A stretch of 64,000 bases of DNA from Primula veris (GCA_963682055.1 OY821740.1:19926814-19990813); one strand, 5' to 3'. Shown: positions 20,618 to 32,839, numbered from the stretch's first letter. The notes: a model not told the origin generated them from the letters alone. Numbers and translations are program-made.

Positions 20618-22492
20618 TGTAACATCCCGTATTTTTATAAGTAATTTTTATTCATGATTTAAATTATCCAAAAACGTTTTATACAAATTTTACCAAAAAC
20701 CGGTCATTCGACTAATTTTTAGCCAAAAACCGAAACTCTTCCGAAAAGCTTTATTTTTAAAACCTGTTACTAATTTTATAAATAAAAAGGATCCAATAGT
20801 TTTGTTTCTAAATATTTGTTATTTTTGAGTAGTAAAACTATATGTTTGGATTTAGAGTTAACTTTTAGAACTTTGGGGACCAAATAGTTCGTTACCACAA
20901 ACTTTATCAAAACAGTTTTTATCTATTCAATTCAGCCCACTTTTTCAAAGCAAAAGACCTAAAACAAGAGAGAAAAGAGAGAAAAAGGGAGAAACCAAAG
21001 CTTAGGAAGAAGAAGAAGAAACCACGTTAGCGGATTATTACCGGAAGCATCTCCACTACGCTCTAAGGTAACGGGGGTTATCCATTGCGACTAGACGAGG
21101 GTGTATGTTAGGATTAGGTTTTACGTTTAGTATAAATTGGGGGTTTTTACCTTTTATATTAATTATGTTCTTAATTTGTTAATTGGGGTTTAGTTGTTAT
21201 ATTTTTAATTCACTTATTTGATTTTGGATTAGTTGTGGATTTAGTCTTTTGATTTCGGATTAATGATAATATTAATGGGTTGCGTGTTATATGCATTGAT
21301 TATGTATTATTATGGTTGTTGATAGAATTGGTTAAATTATTGTTGAATAAAGATGAGTTTTATATTGCGCATACAAGATGTTTGTTAAAATGCCTGAATG
21401 AGTTTTTATGTTGATTAGACTTGTTTGGCTAGTTGTGAATCTAGCACCTATGCTTTTGGATTATGTTGTATTATGTTAAGTGAGGTATGAGATGGTGTTA
21501 TTTGAATAGTATAATATTATTGGCCGAGGCCTTAATATTTATACGTATGAGATTGTGTTATATGAATAGTATAATATTATTGGCCGAGGCCTTAATATTG
21601 ATACATTAGCAATGGTTTCTGTCTCTTCCTAATTCCGGGGACAGAAGACGGCCGTGGGGATAGGGAATGACTCGTCTTACGGACTGGGGCGAGTGGCATG
21701 AGAGGTCCTAGTGTGCACTCTATTTATTTTTCTGTTAGCAATGGTCTCTGTCTTTTCCTAATTCCGGGGACAGAAGACGGCCGTGGGGATAGGGAATGGC
21801 TCGTCTTACGGACTGGGACGAGTGGCATGAGAGGTCCAAGTGCGCACTTTAAATCTACTTTTATGTTAGCAATGGTCTCCGTCTCTTCCTAATTCCGGGG
21901 ACAGAAGACGGCAGAGGGGATAGGGAATGACCTATTTTACGGACTGGGGTAGGTGGCATGAGAGGTCCATGTTTGCTATAGATTTGTGTTGACGTTATTT
22001 AATTTATTTAATTCATCCCGTTATAGAATGTTATTATATTTCTTTTTATACGTCGATTATCGTAGTTGTAGAATTTGTGAGCTCTTGCATTTAAGGGATG
22101 GAGTGATGGTATTTGTGGTGCCGTCCCGTCTAGTTACGTGCGTGGGACTCACCGTTACAATTTTGTATTTCAGGTATCAATTAGATTGACATGTTTGGAT
22201 AAGAGCTGTTGCCTTGCAACATCATGGGTTTGGGGCTTCCGCTTTCTTTTCATTTTTATTATATTTTGAAGTTGTAGCCTACGGGCAAATTCTTTCATTT
22301 GTTATTTTCTTAGTTTTATAAAACTTGTCTTGTAGTCGTGTTTGGCAACATTTTTATTTAATTGTCAATTGTTCCTTTAGCTCGTAATTTATTTCTTTTA
22401 AAAATTCAAATTTTGTACCAACAGGTTCTATTTTCTTTTGTTTTAAAAAGGTCATGCCTCGATATCCGTTTTTAGGATTTTGGGGCTTGACA
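20618..22492 (+). mobile_element. Solo LTR present only in copy A
   Basis: Begins TGTAACATCCCGTA and ends TTTTGGGGCTTGACA. Copy B has uninterrupted sequence at the matching site (CATCACCATGGTCAAATG at 49941-49958), which proves the boundaries. Length is 1,875 bp with TG...CA ends, no coding domains and internal tandem repeats. The flanks share only ATG (left ATGT, right ATGG), so the target duplication is short or eroded. The ends resemble those of the solo LTR at 643-2750, possibly a related Gypsy family (inference). Either it inserted after the duplication, or B lost it exactly, which is less likely. Confidence 0.85.
21487..21990 (+). repeat. Tandem repeats inside the copy-A solo LTR
   Basis: Two units of 60 bp start at 21487 and 21547 (shared ATTATTGGCCGAGGCCTTAA, itself containing the palindrome GGCCGAGGCC). 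Three units of about 130 bp start at 21606, 21735 and 21866 (shared TTAGCAATGG...CTTCCTAATTCCGGGG...GGCATGAGAGGTCC). Such arrays in LTR U3 regions often carry promoter or enhancer function, which is inference here. Confidence 0.85.
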
Positions 22493-24729
22493 ATGGTCAA
22501 ATGATTATTACTTCAGGTTAGGTTTAAGGAGAAGCACGCATCCATAAATAAAGAAAAGATTGGCTAAACGAGAAGCAATGAAACTGTTGTAGTTAATAAT
22601 ATAGTTTGATCTACTAAAAATAATGTAAACTATGGTAAGAAAACTATATTGGACCAATTTGAAACAGAAAAATCTTAGGGATCTATGACTAGTCTAACAA
22701 AAGAAGGAAATTAAACATGTTAATTTGTTGGTAGTCAGTTTCTTAGGAAACACATGCAACTAAAACAAGGATTACAGAGAAATCCGCAGACTTTATGAAA
22801 ACAGATTAGTTGAATACAGAACTAACATTTGCGTCATGATAGGCTTCTGTGTATTTCCAAAGTACTCAGATCTTATATTAAACAACATATAAATCATTGC
22901 TCAATTCCCTTTTCTTCCGTTTCGAAAATTAGAAATGGTCGTCTAGCAAGACTAGATAAGTCAAAGTAGTAGCCATTAACTTGAAAAGCAAAGTAGTAGC
23001 CCTTTAAAGACCTCGTTAAATCTAAGTGATAATTTATTAGTTTTTAATATACTGAAAAGATTCGTTGGCGATCATAAAGATCAATGGAATTTAATAATTT
23101 ACCGACCCTTATCGAATCCAATCAACAGTATAACTACAGGCTAGGACCAGTTGATTAAACCTTGAACTATTTATGTCACTTAAATTTCTAAGACAAGATT
23201 TAAATAGAAAACTTATATGAATAGCATATCTAGATATGCAGACAAAGATATAAATGGAAAAGCATAAAGAGATCTAGAAAAATAAATAACCTATAATTAA
23301 TAAAAAAAACTTAATCTTTCCTCTCTAAAGAGGAAAATGACCTAAGGAAAAAAAACCTAAGAGGAAAACAAAAATAACAGCACAAGACTCATATCAGCTA
23401 TGCCAGATTGAAAACTTAAAAATGTCACCGTAGATATGGCAAAATTCGTAAACACTACTAAAAACTCTTATATAAAATTGGCAAAGGGATGACCAAACTA
23501 AAATCAGGTACATCTTTAAATATTTACAGACAAAATATTGCAAACCAATATTTATAACTAGAAAAATACAACTATATATTCAGTAAACATAAATTCTATT
23601 CTTCTCCAGATCAAGTCCATTTTAGGCTTCTTCGCTGCATATTTATGGAAAATAAAGCTGGGGATCCTGCAGTCTAAATTAAAAAGAAAAAGAAAAAGGG
23701 CAGTACAAGTTAAAACCTTTATCTTTTCATATCAGATAATTATAAAATAAGACTTATTATGGCTTTAAAATGATCAACCAGATACATTTCAATTGATCAG
23801 CACATTAGAAAAAAAAAACCGATCGTTTAAAGTTGGTCAAACATTCCCATTAATCTATTAGACGAGCAACATTAATTCATTATAAGTCTTAGGATTATGA
23901 AAAGAACTCAACTTACCAAAGAAAATAAGAGGCTGGACAATGGAAAGAATAATACTTTTATACTCCGTAGTAAACAAATAGAAATTTAGATAATATTACA
24001 GTTCCCTGATTTCTGATGACAAAATCTTATAAAGGAGAAAAGGCAAAGACGGCGGGTGACAGGTATATCTATATATATATAGAGAGAGAGAGATAGAGAG
24101 TGTGTAAAGACGGCGGGTGACAGGTATATCTATATAATTATATAAGGGTGGATACTTTAGGACGTTGACGTGTACATCTTATCCCGCTGCCTGCTTATGA
24201 CTTTGGGAAAAAATAAATTTAGTATATTCTACATAATGTTGTTAACAATTTAGGTATCACATTATCAAATTTAACAATTGACATATTGAATTATCATGTT
24301 CACAATTCAGGTACCTTCGTTAAATTATACATGATTAAATTTATACAAATTATAAATAATATGACCAAAATAAAAACTGAAACTAATTTTCATCAAACTA
24401 AATTAACGGCAGTATCTGAATTATGAATATTATGATAGTTTAGTACGTCAATTGTTAAATTTGATAGGTTGGTATCTAAATCGTTAAAAACAGATAATAC
24501 ATTACACTAATTGTATTTTTTTTCCTTATATTGGTTGTTTTTAAGCCTACTCATACCCTCGTACATTAACAATTAAAATATTAATTATGTGGTTTAGATC
24601 ATGACCTTATAATAGAACACTATATCCTATAACACATCTCTCCGTACTTATTGTGGAATGGTAGTATTTTCTTTGCAAGGGTAAAGAAATCTATCAATTT
24701 AAGGGTTTTAGACTTTTAGTAGTGTTTTA
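22493..24729. other. Non-coding right part of copy A
   Basis: AT-rich, with no gene recognised. Short GA and TA microsatellites lie at about 24070-24100. A 31-bp sequence starting AAAGACGGCGGGTGACAGG is present twice (24045-24075 and 24106-24136) but only once in copy B. Copy B counterpart: 49951-52178. Confidence 0.5.
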
Positions 24730-25151
24730 CTCTGGTAAAATGCTTGCTACATTGGAAATTTATGCATGAAAGTTGCATGTCATGATCTGTCATGTTTATA
24801 ATATTGTTCCAACACTACTAATTGTTACTCACGCGTTGCGTGTGCGACGCGTGGTATATATATATATATATGATTCGGGTAAACAATTTTTTAAAAATTA
24901 TATTGGTTGAATGAATATATTAAATTAGAAATGGTAAGTAATATAATGTTTTTGTTATACAAAATACACATAAAATGACTTTGTTTGGTATAGAATTATA
25001 ATTGTTTTGAAAATATAATGATTTTTTATGTTTTTTTTATATTTTGAATTGAATAAATTTAAATGAGTAATCAGTAAAAAGGAGCGGGATATTTTTTGAA
25101 AAAATGACCAAAATTTAGCCGCCTTATTTTTTCTTTGGTTGACATATAGAA

Positions 25152-25202
<51 letters not shown>

Positions 25203-26230
25203 GATTTGAACAATTTTATAATAATCATTTGAGGAACCAAAAGTGTGAATAGTGAAAAAATTTACTTACTTCAGTTAAGTATAAATGTAAATAGAGGGGT
25301 AATATATCAAGTAAATTGTACATGAAAGAATAGAAATGAGATTAAGGATAAAAAAATACGACAACATATCACTTTCGACATCGAATTAAAAAATATATAT
25401 ATTTGAAAAGTCTCACAACTTTGAAATAGAATAATCAAAAAAAATAAAAATAATGAGGTCTATAATTAATCGAAAAAACAACTCAAAATATGACAAAAAA
25501 TATCCTGGGCACGAATCATCCAATTAAGCATATCCACAGCACCACGCCATTTCTTGGATTATTTCTAAAGAGGGTTTTTTTGTTAATCTAATTTAGGAGC
25601 ATATTAAAAAGAAGGAATGCAAATGTGAACCATGTGTGTAAATGTAGGTTATTTGTTGGCTTGTTGTGCTTAATCAGTTATCTACTTGTGAGAAAATGAA
25701 AACGTGGTCTTCTGAAGTCATAAAAAGCAGTGTGGTCTTCTCACATTGATAATTCTCCTTTGTAGCAATGGCTATTGCCTATTTGGACCTAAATCACTTG
25801 TTATTGTAGGGAAACCACTTTTATAAAGATAGATTTCGTTCACCAATAAGTTTAAAGCTTCTATCCTTGATGTTAAACTTGGTAACTTAATTCGTTCTTC
25901 TTCAGTGTACGTACATGATCTTTACTAAAAAGGAAGCATGAAAATTCTATTGACAATGTTTACATTACCATAACTCAGATTGAGTTCATGATTATAATAT
26001 GACCTAACATTTACATGTTGAGAGGAGTGCCTATGAATAGCATGTGATAACTGAAAGCTAAATGAAGCCACTTTCAAAGATAGTAAGATTTCATTAAGAC
26101 TGTAAAAACCATATATTTGATAGGATCATAATAATTAAAATAGCTGCAAACTACAAAAGGAAGGAAAATGAGTCTCACCCAGCCTCCAGACATTTCTAGA
26201 GAGAGAGAGAGGGAGAGAGAAGAGTGAAAA
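24730..26230. other. Non-coding stretch with TA microsatellites
   Basis: Unique sequence right of copy A, inferred to be the start of tandem unit B. Holds a perfect TA run at about 25153-25198 and a shorter one at 24856-24871. A GA run lies at 26201-26220. No gene recognised. Confidence 0.5.
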
Positions 26231-26275
26231 ATGGTGAAGTTTCTGAAGCCGAACAAGGCGATGATAGTGCTACAA
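26231..26275 (+). pseudogene. Start of a ribosomal protein L27 (eL27) gene, fragment
   Basis: The frame opens MVKFLKPNKAMIVLQ, nearly the start of plant cytosolic eL27 (MVKFLKPNKAVILLQG). After 15 codons similarity ends and the frame continues as unrelated AT-rich sequence. The GA-rich stretch just upstream could be 5' UTR. It is only a short match, so it could be a transduced or repair-copied fragment. No further L27 exons were seen nearby. Confidence 0.5.
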
Positions 26276-27000
26276 AGGAAGACATCTATAAGCTTGTTTC
26301 AAAACCTTCGACATACGATCAATATATTTTTTATTTCGAAAAAGAAGAGGAAATTTATTAATAATCAGCTAAACACCAAAATCACTACAGGGGCTTGTAA
26401 TTTGACATTGGGAAAGCGAAAATCGAATCGAGCTTGAAATTATGAGGCACGTGAAGGCAAATGAAATCTTGGAAAGAACCATTTATTTTTTATTTTCTTG
26501 TTTTAGCTAGGTAAGGGGCTTTTCTTATATTGCCGTGTTTGATGAAAACTAAAGCTAAAACTTTGAATAGTTATAGGCTAAATGATTTGAAATTTCAGCT
26601 TTTGCAGGCTTCATGAAAGATCATATAAACTCAAAAGGGATTTACCTAATTACAAGTGGTTTGTAAAAATATGTTTTCACTGGTAGCTAAAGATGATGGC
26701 AACGGACCGGTTCTTAAGTAGTTGGCATAGAATGCAGTAAAATAATTGTACATTAACTTGATAAAGTAATGCTTATAAAAATCCGTCATACATATTGGTC
26801 GACTATGTGACGGTTGCGAGAGCTAAACAAGATGGAAGTGGTTAGTACACTAAATAGTACACAAGTGGTACACTTATGTAAATAGTACACTAAATCGGCA
26901 AAATTAGAGGTCAAGTTAAAAGCTGCAATCAAACAAATCCTAAACTTGTTAAGTGGCAAAGTTGCTATAAAAAGTGAAGTAAAAGTGGAGTATACAACAT

Positions 27001-27028
27001 GTTGATATGGCTGAGTTGGTCTAAGGCG

Positions 27029-27060
<32 letters not shown>

Positions 27061-27068
27061 TGTCAACA
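27001..27068 (+). tRNA. tRNA-Leu gene lacking its anticodon arm (pseudo-tRNA)
   Basis: The acceptor stem GTTGATA pairs with TGTCAAC, followed by discriminator A. The D arm/A box is TGGCTGAGTTGG, the Leu-type variable arm is TGGTCCGAAAGGG, and the T arm/B box is GGGTTCAAATCCC. It matches plant tRNA-Leu(AAG) except that the anticodon stem-loop is missing: GGCGC runs directly into TGGTCC, an apparent 13-nt deletion giving 68 nt. The upstream CAA motif (TATACAACAT) typical of plant tRNA genes and a downstream T run (27082-27086) are present. Pol III transcription is therefore plausible, but decoding is impossible. Confidence 0.85.
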
Positions 27069-28189
27069 TACTAAAAAAAATATCATTTTTACTATATAAG
27101 AAAAGTTCGTTTGGTTTGCATTACTAGACATGGTGAATTTCTTTCCCCGGAGTAATTTATCCATTGATTTTCATGAACGTAAGAATTTCAACTACTATTT
27201 ATACAATCAAGCATTTTTTTTAGGAGATAAATTCGCCTGTTCGTTGAATCTCACCACACTGTGTTGAATAAATATTTAGAGAAAGGATTTTTGCATAGAA
27301 TTTTTTAATAAAGAGGTGCAATTGTCGCAACTTTCATTATAAATAGGTTTTATACAATTTACTAATAGACGTTTATACCAAGACAGAAATTCATCTGTCA
27401 TTTGTTTATGATCTACATTTTACAAAAGATATTATATTATGTGATCTTTTTAAATGAAACAAGATGTCCGGATACTTGCAAGTTATATACACGTTTGACT
27501 TAAGAAGATTGAATCAAATCTAAAGCTACAAATTTCGTGTGATTACAAGGAGATTGGATCAATCTGAAAATACTAGAATCAATAAAGAATATCCCGAAGA
27601 TAAAGATTTGAAGAAGATCTTAAAGATTATTTTTCTTGTGTATAAATAGTTGCTAGTATTTCTTATAAAAAATGTATATATACATGAAATGTAACTAAAA
27701 CAATTATATTCCGATTGTTGTTCCAATCCAATTGGGGGTAGACGCATGACGCCCCTAAAAGTTTACGGCCCTCAAGTCACCTTATGATGTATCGATTCAT
27801 GCGGGGTTCAAGTGGGTCAACTAACCCCTTTCAATTTTAGATATAGTAAAAGGTACCCAAATACAATTATTGGTCGCATAGAGTACTAATATAGACATAA
27901 TGAAAGTAAAGGGTACAAACCCATAGAATACACAAGCATTAGCAGTTTTACTATGTCCTGCAATCTTTATACAACGCATTTTTTTTAATAAACAACGAAA
28001 ACATATCGTATAAGAAATTGGGAGGTAACCCAGATATACAATGAAAAGCATAGAGAAAACAATCCAAAACAACAATGCTCGGAAATACAAACATTAACCA
28101 AGGTCTCAACCTGGTGACAAATAAAACAGACAACCTAATTTGTATCCTATTTAAACTAGTCTCATCAAGAAAAGAACACCATCGGCTCA
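27069..28189. other. Non-coding stretch
   Basis: No gene recognised. The frames at 27821-28190 on the minus strand lack similarity to anything I know and overlap one another. Confidence 0.45.
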
Positions 28190-28800
28190 ATCTCTTTCAA
28201 TCATAATCCATTTAACAAAATATCTAGCAGAGTTCATGAGTTGACCAACCATCAGGCTCACGAAGATCCAGGCCTCAATCTCTGTAGCATAACCCATTAT
28301 TAGTCATCCATGCTCATCCACGATATTCCATCAGGATGGAACCGTGTCCACGCTTTTCAAGCTTAGCAAACATCTCAAGCCCTCTATCCGGGATTCATCC
28401 AACAAGATCTCTCACCAAATATTAAGAAACTATTTGACCACTTAATAGTCTCATAAAGACCCAGGTCTCAACCTTTGTGGCATAACTAAAAGGTAGGATA
28501 GCAGTCCATCATATTTGAGTAAGAAACCAGCAAGATAAAACTATGTACACGCTAACCAAGCCTATAGAAACTCGATCCCTCTGAACTAGGTGCCACCCAA
28601 GCGAAACCTATATCAAATATCGATCACTAACTATAAGGCTCGTAAATAATCAGGTCTGAGCCTATGTTGCATAACACATAGTCTCTCTCGTATCTAACAA
28701 TATCCATTAGAGTAAAACTAATCCATACTAAACCCAACCTATATATAGTGAACAGGTATATTCCCAGTATATAAGATCATATGGACGCACATAACTAAAG
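28190..28800. repeat. Degenerate tandem repeats of about 190 bp
   Basis: Three diverged units start near 28255, 28448 and 28637 (spacing 193 and 189). Each contains GGCTC.TAAA..CCAGGTCTCA.CCT.TGT.GCATAAC.. followed by similar downstream text. A weaker trace precedes at about 28100 (AAGGTCTCAACCTGGTGAC). Nucleosome-scale units suggest a satellite relic, or an array inside an LTR element. Confidence 0.6.
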
Positions 28801-30424
28801 AAGACCACCATGTTGTTTCATCAACCCATCACCTATAAATTAGAATCCTAAACAAGACTCAACAAATCCGACAATCCACAAACTAGACACCCATATTTAA
28901 ATGATCATGCCATATAAAACTGACTCTCCTGACCATGCTGAGGAGCAAAAACTCGCTCGTGTGACCGAGGAGTAACCAAACAAAACAAAATAAATAAACA
29001 AAGGGCCAAGAAATAACCCGACAACATGGAAAGCCAAGACATCACAACAAAGCCCCTGAATCCAAAACCAATCTAACCAAAGACCTACCGAAAAGAGGAG
29101 GTGAGACCCATAACTTGTCGGAGATGTCGCAAAACAGATCTGAATCTACTGCGAGTGACACGCCTCCGAATGGATGAAGTTCACACAGAAGCGATGACTC
29201 GTCCTATGAAACAACCCTCTAGCTACTGCGTATAGGTGTTGCCGTACTAGATGAGATGATGAGAGAAGCAGATGTGAGGTGGACGGCTATGCAATTAGAC
29301 CACAAAATGGTCATTTTTGGTCGTTAATATGATATGAATTAGCGTATTTTGTTGACATTTAGCTTGTTTAAGCCATATTTTGTGTTTTTCTGCGTTGTCC
29401 CGGTTTACTTGCAATTGTTTACATCTTTATAAGAAAACACATGGAATTAGCGCAAAAACAAGATAAGGACGCAAAAAGACCAAATGATGGACCAAATGAG
29501 AAGATTTCAGAAGACAGATGACTCCGCAAGAACCCCAAGAAAGTTGCAAAACATAATCAAGTCAAGATAGAGCAAAGAAGCTTCTAGAAGCCTGACTTGA
29601 CCGGTCAGGTTTAGTTAGAATTTAAATTTCGTATAAGATAAAGTTTGTTAGGTTTTGATAAGTTGATATATACCTCTCCTATTCCGAAAAAAAAACATCA
29701 CAATTCACTTTTAATCAGTTTTAAAGTTCCAAATTCGTTCTAGAGAGAGAGAGAGGAGGAAAAAAATACATAAATTCAAGGTTTTGTGTACGAATACTTG
29801 GTTGCCAACATCGTTTTGTGAGTTAATTCGTTATCTTTCATTACGTTGTTGTGTTTTCTAGTATTTCCTTTGTTTTTAGTGCATGTTTACGTAAGTTTAC
29901 ATAGCTTTAAACATTAATCTTATCTCTCGCATGAGAATTAGTTAAAATAAGTCGATAACGTCGTATAAGCTAATTATTGATTAATTAACGCCGCATGTTA
30001 ACGAACATAGATTTATATGAACTGAATAATAGCCTTTAAAACAACCTAATAATATGATATTTAGTAGTTTTAAACCCTCGAGAAACGAGCCATTGGATTG
30101 ACAACCCAACCGCTAACGCTGTTCTCGTTATTAATTAATTGACGCCTAATTAGTAAAACCCCCTCTAAAACTATCGAGGCCAACAATAACACGATTCCAC
30201 GGACGAAACCTTGGTGTGCTTTCCAAGGAAAATACTACTGCTACCCTCGTGCTCCTGCGAGACCTTTTAGTGCGTAGGGAAAAACTACGTATAAAAAGAG
30301 AGACAGTCACTATGACCACATAAACCCAAGACCTAAAATTTACACCACAACCAAATCAAGGTCCATGGCCCGTAGGAAGCAATGTGAAACATATCTAAAC
30401 CTGTTGCGAGCACTACAACTCCAC
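28801..30424. other. Non-coding stretch, possible LTR-element relic
   Basis: No coding domain. 29300-30300 has the texture of an LTR plus leader: a CTATTCC...GA-rich region at about 29740 and conserved-looking GC-richer text at 30170-30270. I could not find paired LTRs, a primer site or a polypurine tract, so no element is called. Confidence 0.35.
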
Positions 30425-31065
30425 AAAAGGGTATGAAATCGAAAAAAACGGGGTATGAAGTCAAAAAAAATGCATATTGACTAAAAAAATTGGTATAAAA
30501 TCGAAAAAAAATGTTATGAGCTCGAAAAAAAGGGGATTTAAACTCCAAAAAGAATGGGTATGAACTCGAAAAAATGGGTATGAAAAAAAAAATGGGATAT
30601 GAAATCCAAAAAAGGGTATGAACTTGAAAAAAACACGGGGTATGAAATAAAAAAGGTCTGAAATCGAGAAAAAACGGTGTATGAAATTGAAAAAAATAGT
30701 ATGAAATCGAAAAAATGGTATGAACTCGAAAAAAACGGGGTATGAAATTAAAAAATGGGTATCAAATTGAAAAAAAATGTATGAAATAAATAAAAAAACG
30801 GGGTACGAAATTGAGAAAAAACGCGATATGAAATCGAGAAAAAATGGTATCAAATCGGAAAAAAAAGGTATGAAATCAAAAAAAAAAATGAAATCGGAAA
30901 AGAAAAGGTATGAAATCGAAAAAAATGTATGAAATCAAGAAAACGGGGTATGAAATCGAGAAAAACGGGGTATGAAATCGAAAAAAATAAGATTATGAAC
31001 TCGAAAAAATGGTTTGAACTAGAAAAAAAAGTTAGTATGAACTAAGAAAGAGGGTATTAAAAAGT
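30425..31065. repeat. GGTATGAAATCGAAAAAA minisatellite
   Basis: About 30 imperfect units of 18-24 bp with consensus GGTATGAA(A/C)TCGAAAAAAnGG. They vary mainly in A-run length and in AAATC versus AACTC. The repeat makes long artificial open frames on the minus strand rich in Phe, Ile and Tyr, which are not genes. Confidence 0.9.
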
Positions 31066-32839
31066 GCACATAGTTCAAGTAAAAAAAATCATAAAATTTA
31101 AACTTCATGTGCATACGGTTTAATTTAATAATTCCAAAACATTTCGGTTAATCACCACTTAATGATGATTAATTACTCCAGCATTATCATTTTTCGAGAT
31201 TTGGGTGTAATTTGTCATTTTCTGATTTTTTTTTTTTTTTTATGTAAGGTTATATAAACTAATGGAGATTCTTGTAAGTTCTTAAAGTATTATGGGCAGT
31301 TGTGTAATAAAACAAGTTTTAAATAAAAGACAAGTTGTGCACGTGCATATGCAGTTCCATCTTCGATTAGGTAGTTAAACGGGACAAAATCTCGTTAATT
31401 TTACAACCGTTGGTTCATTTAAAGTTAGATATGTACCATATGATTATGGGGTATAATAGTTATTTGTTAATTACAGAGTTTTCTTATTTTTTTTTAGGGT
31501 ATAGGTCCTATCTGTTTTAAAATTTTAAAACCATTGGTTGAAACAATAATGGTATTTTCCCGTTTAATTATCAAACGGCACAAAAGGGGACCCGTATCTA
31601 TCATCTCTTCTGAAAAAACTCATTTTTATTTTCAAAGCCTAATTTAAATTGGCGTTTTTTGTTCAGTTGAATAGATAATCAATCTTTCTTGAAAATTTCA
31701 GTTAGAGCCCATCAATAATCATCTGGTTTCAATCATACTAAAAAGAGCTGATACAATTTTATTTTGTTTTTTTCCAGAGAGAGAGATGAGAAGAGACGGA
31801 CATCGGGCTGCAACCTTCATCGCCACCGTCCGTTGTTGATGGTGATAGCAAGTGACGGGGGATAGAGAGAAGTGAGGGAGAAAAGGGGTTCTTTTAGAGA
31901 GAAAAAATGTTTGAGACAAATGATAAAACAACATAATTTTAGTTCCTTATTTATATACACGTCACACAAGTTATGTATTTTTTAATTAGAAGTTTTTTGG
32001 TATATTTTGTTAGTTTTTCTAAATTTAGAATCTATGTCGTTTAAAAAATATATACAAGGAACTTTTTAAACAAGTTACTCTTTCCGTGCGATTTGATATT
32101 TACTTGAAATAAGTTAACTTTTTACTAGGAAAAAGTTGTTTTTACTTATTTTTAGTTAGCTTCCACTTATAAGTTGTTTTTTAAGTATCAACTATAAACT
32201 GTAATTTACTTTTCGTTATATTTTGGTGAAAATAATTTGTTGTCACGCACTTAATGACAATTTTTGGAACACTCATTAGGGGAACGGAGAGGACATCTCC
32301 TATAGTACTGAGACAATATATCAATAATATAAATTCTTCATTTTGCTATCATCCATTTTTTTTCATTTAATTTGTACGGTTGGATGATTTAGAAGGGTTT
32401 GAGTTTTTCTACATAGTATTTGATTAGCCATGGATGTATCTTCCGAGTAAAGAACAAACTACGAAACATTAGTTACATTTTTCTATAAATAACTTAGTAT
32501 TCTTATTTTTTATAAAAAAAAACTTAGTATTCTACCATAGAAAAGCAAAAGTTGCTCATGGATGAATATGACACATCTTAGTTATTGGCTTATTTGTTTA
32601 AATATGGCCACATCAATTAAGTGGGATCTCATATATTTTTGGTTTATTTTGTTTGATTTGATTGAAATGAATGATCAATACAAACTCATTCAATGACTAA
32701 TGCATTGCGGTTATAGTAGTCCTCTACAGGAGCTGTCCTCCTCCCCGTTCCCAATTTAGTTTTATACACCACCTTACTTTTCATTCACGACAAAACCCTA
32801 TAGAGAATAGCTGTCTATACGTTCATACCATCAGAGCCA
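31066..32839. other. Non-coding stretch
   Basis: AT-rich, no gene recognised. The upstream region of the F-box pseudogene lies at its right end. Confidence 0.5.

Larger units (their letters stand above)
4729..24729. repeat. Duplicated segment, copy A
   Basis: Every recognisable element here recurs in the same order and orientation at 34029-52178. The offset is exactly 29,300 at the left end. At the right end (24729 versus 52178, last shared bases AGTGTTTTA) it is 27,449. The difference is mainly the 1.9-kb solo LTR at 20618-22492, present only in A. The copies differ by scattered substitutions and small indels. For example, there are 6 amino-acid differences in the first 262 codons of the LINE ORF1. 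The left edge coincides with a Copia LTR end and is probably not the real edge of the duplication. Confidence 0.93.

Noticed and set aside
27821..28190. Two overlapping minus-strand frames with hydrophobic stretches
   Set aside because: AT-rich sequence gives Phe/Leu/Ile runs. No start context, domain or homologue recognised.
29300..30300. Possible LTR plus leader of a Gypsy element
   Set aside because: No paired LTR, primer-binding site, polypurine tract or coding domain could be found, so only noted as texture.
30333..30853. Long Phe/Ile/Tyr-rich minus-strand frames
   Set aside because: Artefact of the GGTATGAAATCGAAAAAA minisatellite.
30425..31065. CRISPR-like array
   Set aside because: Units are contiguous and degenerate with no spacers, and the window is plant nuclear DNA.
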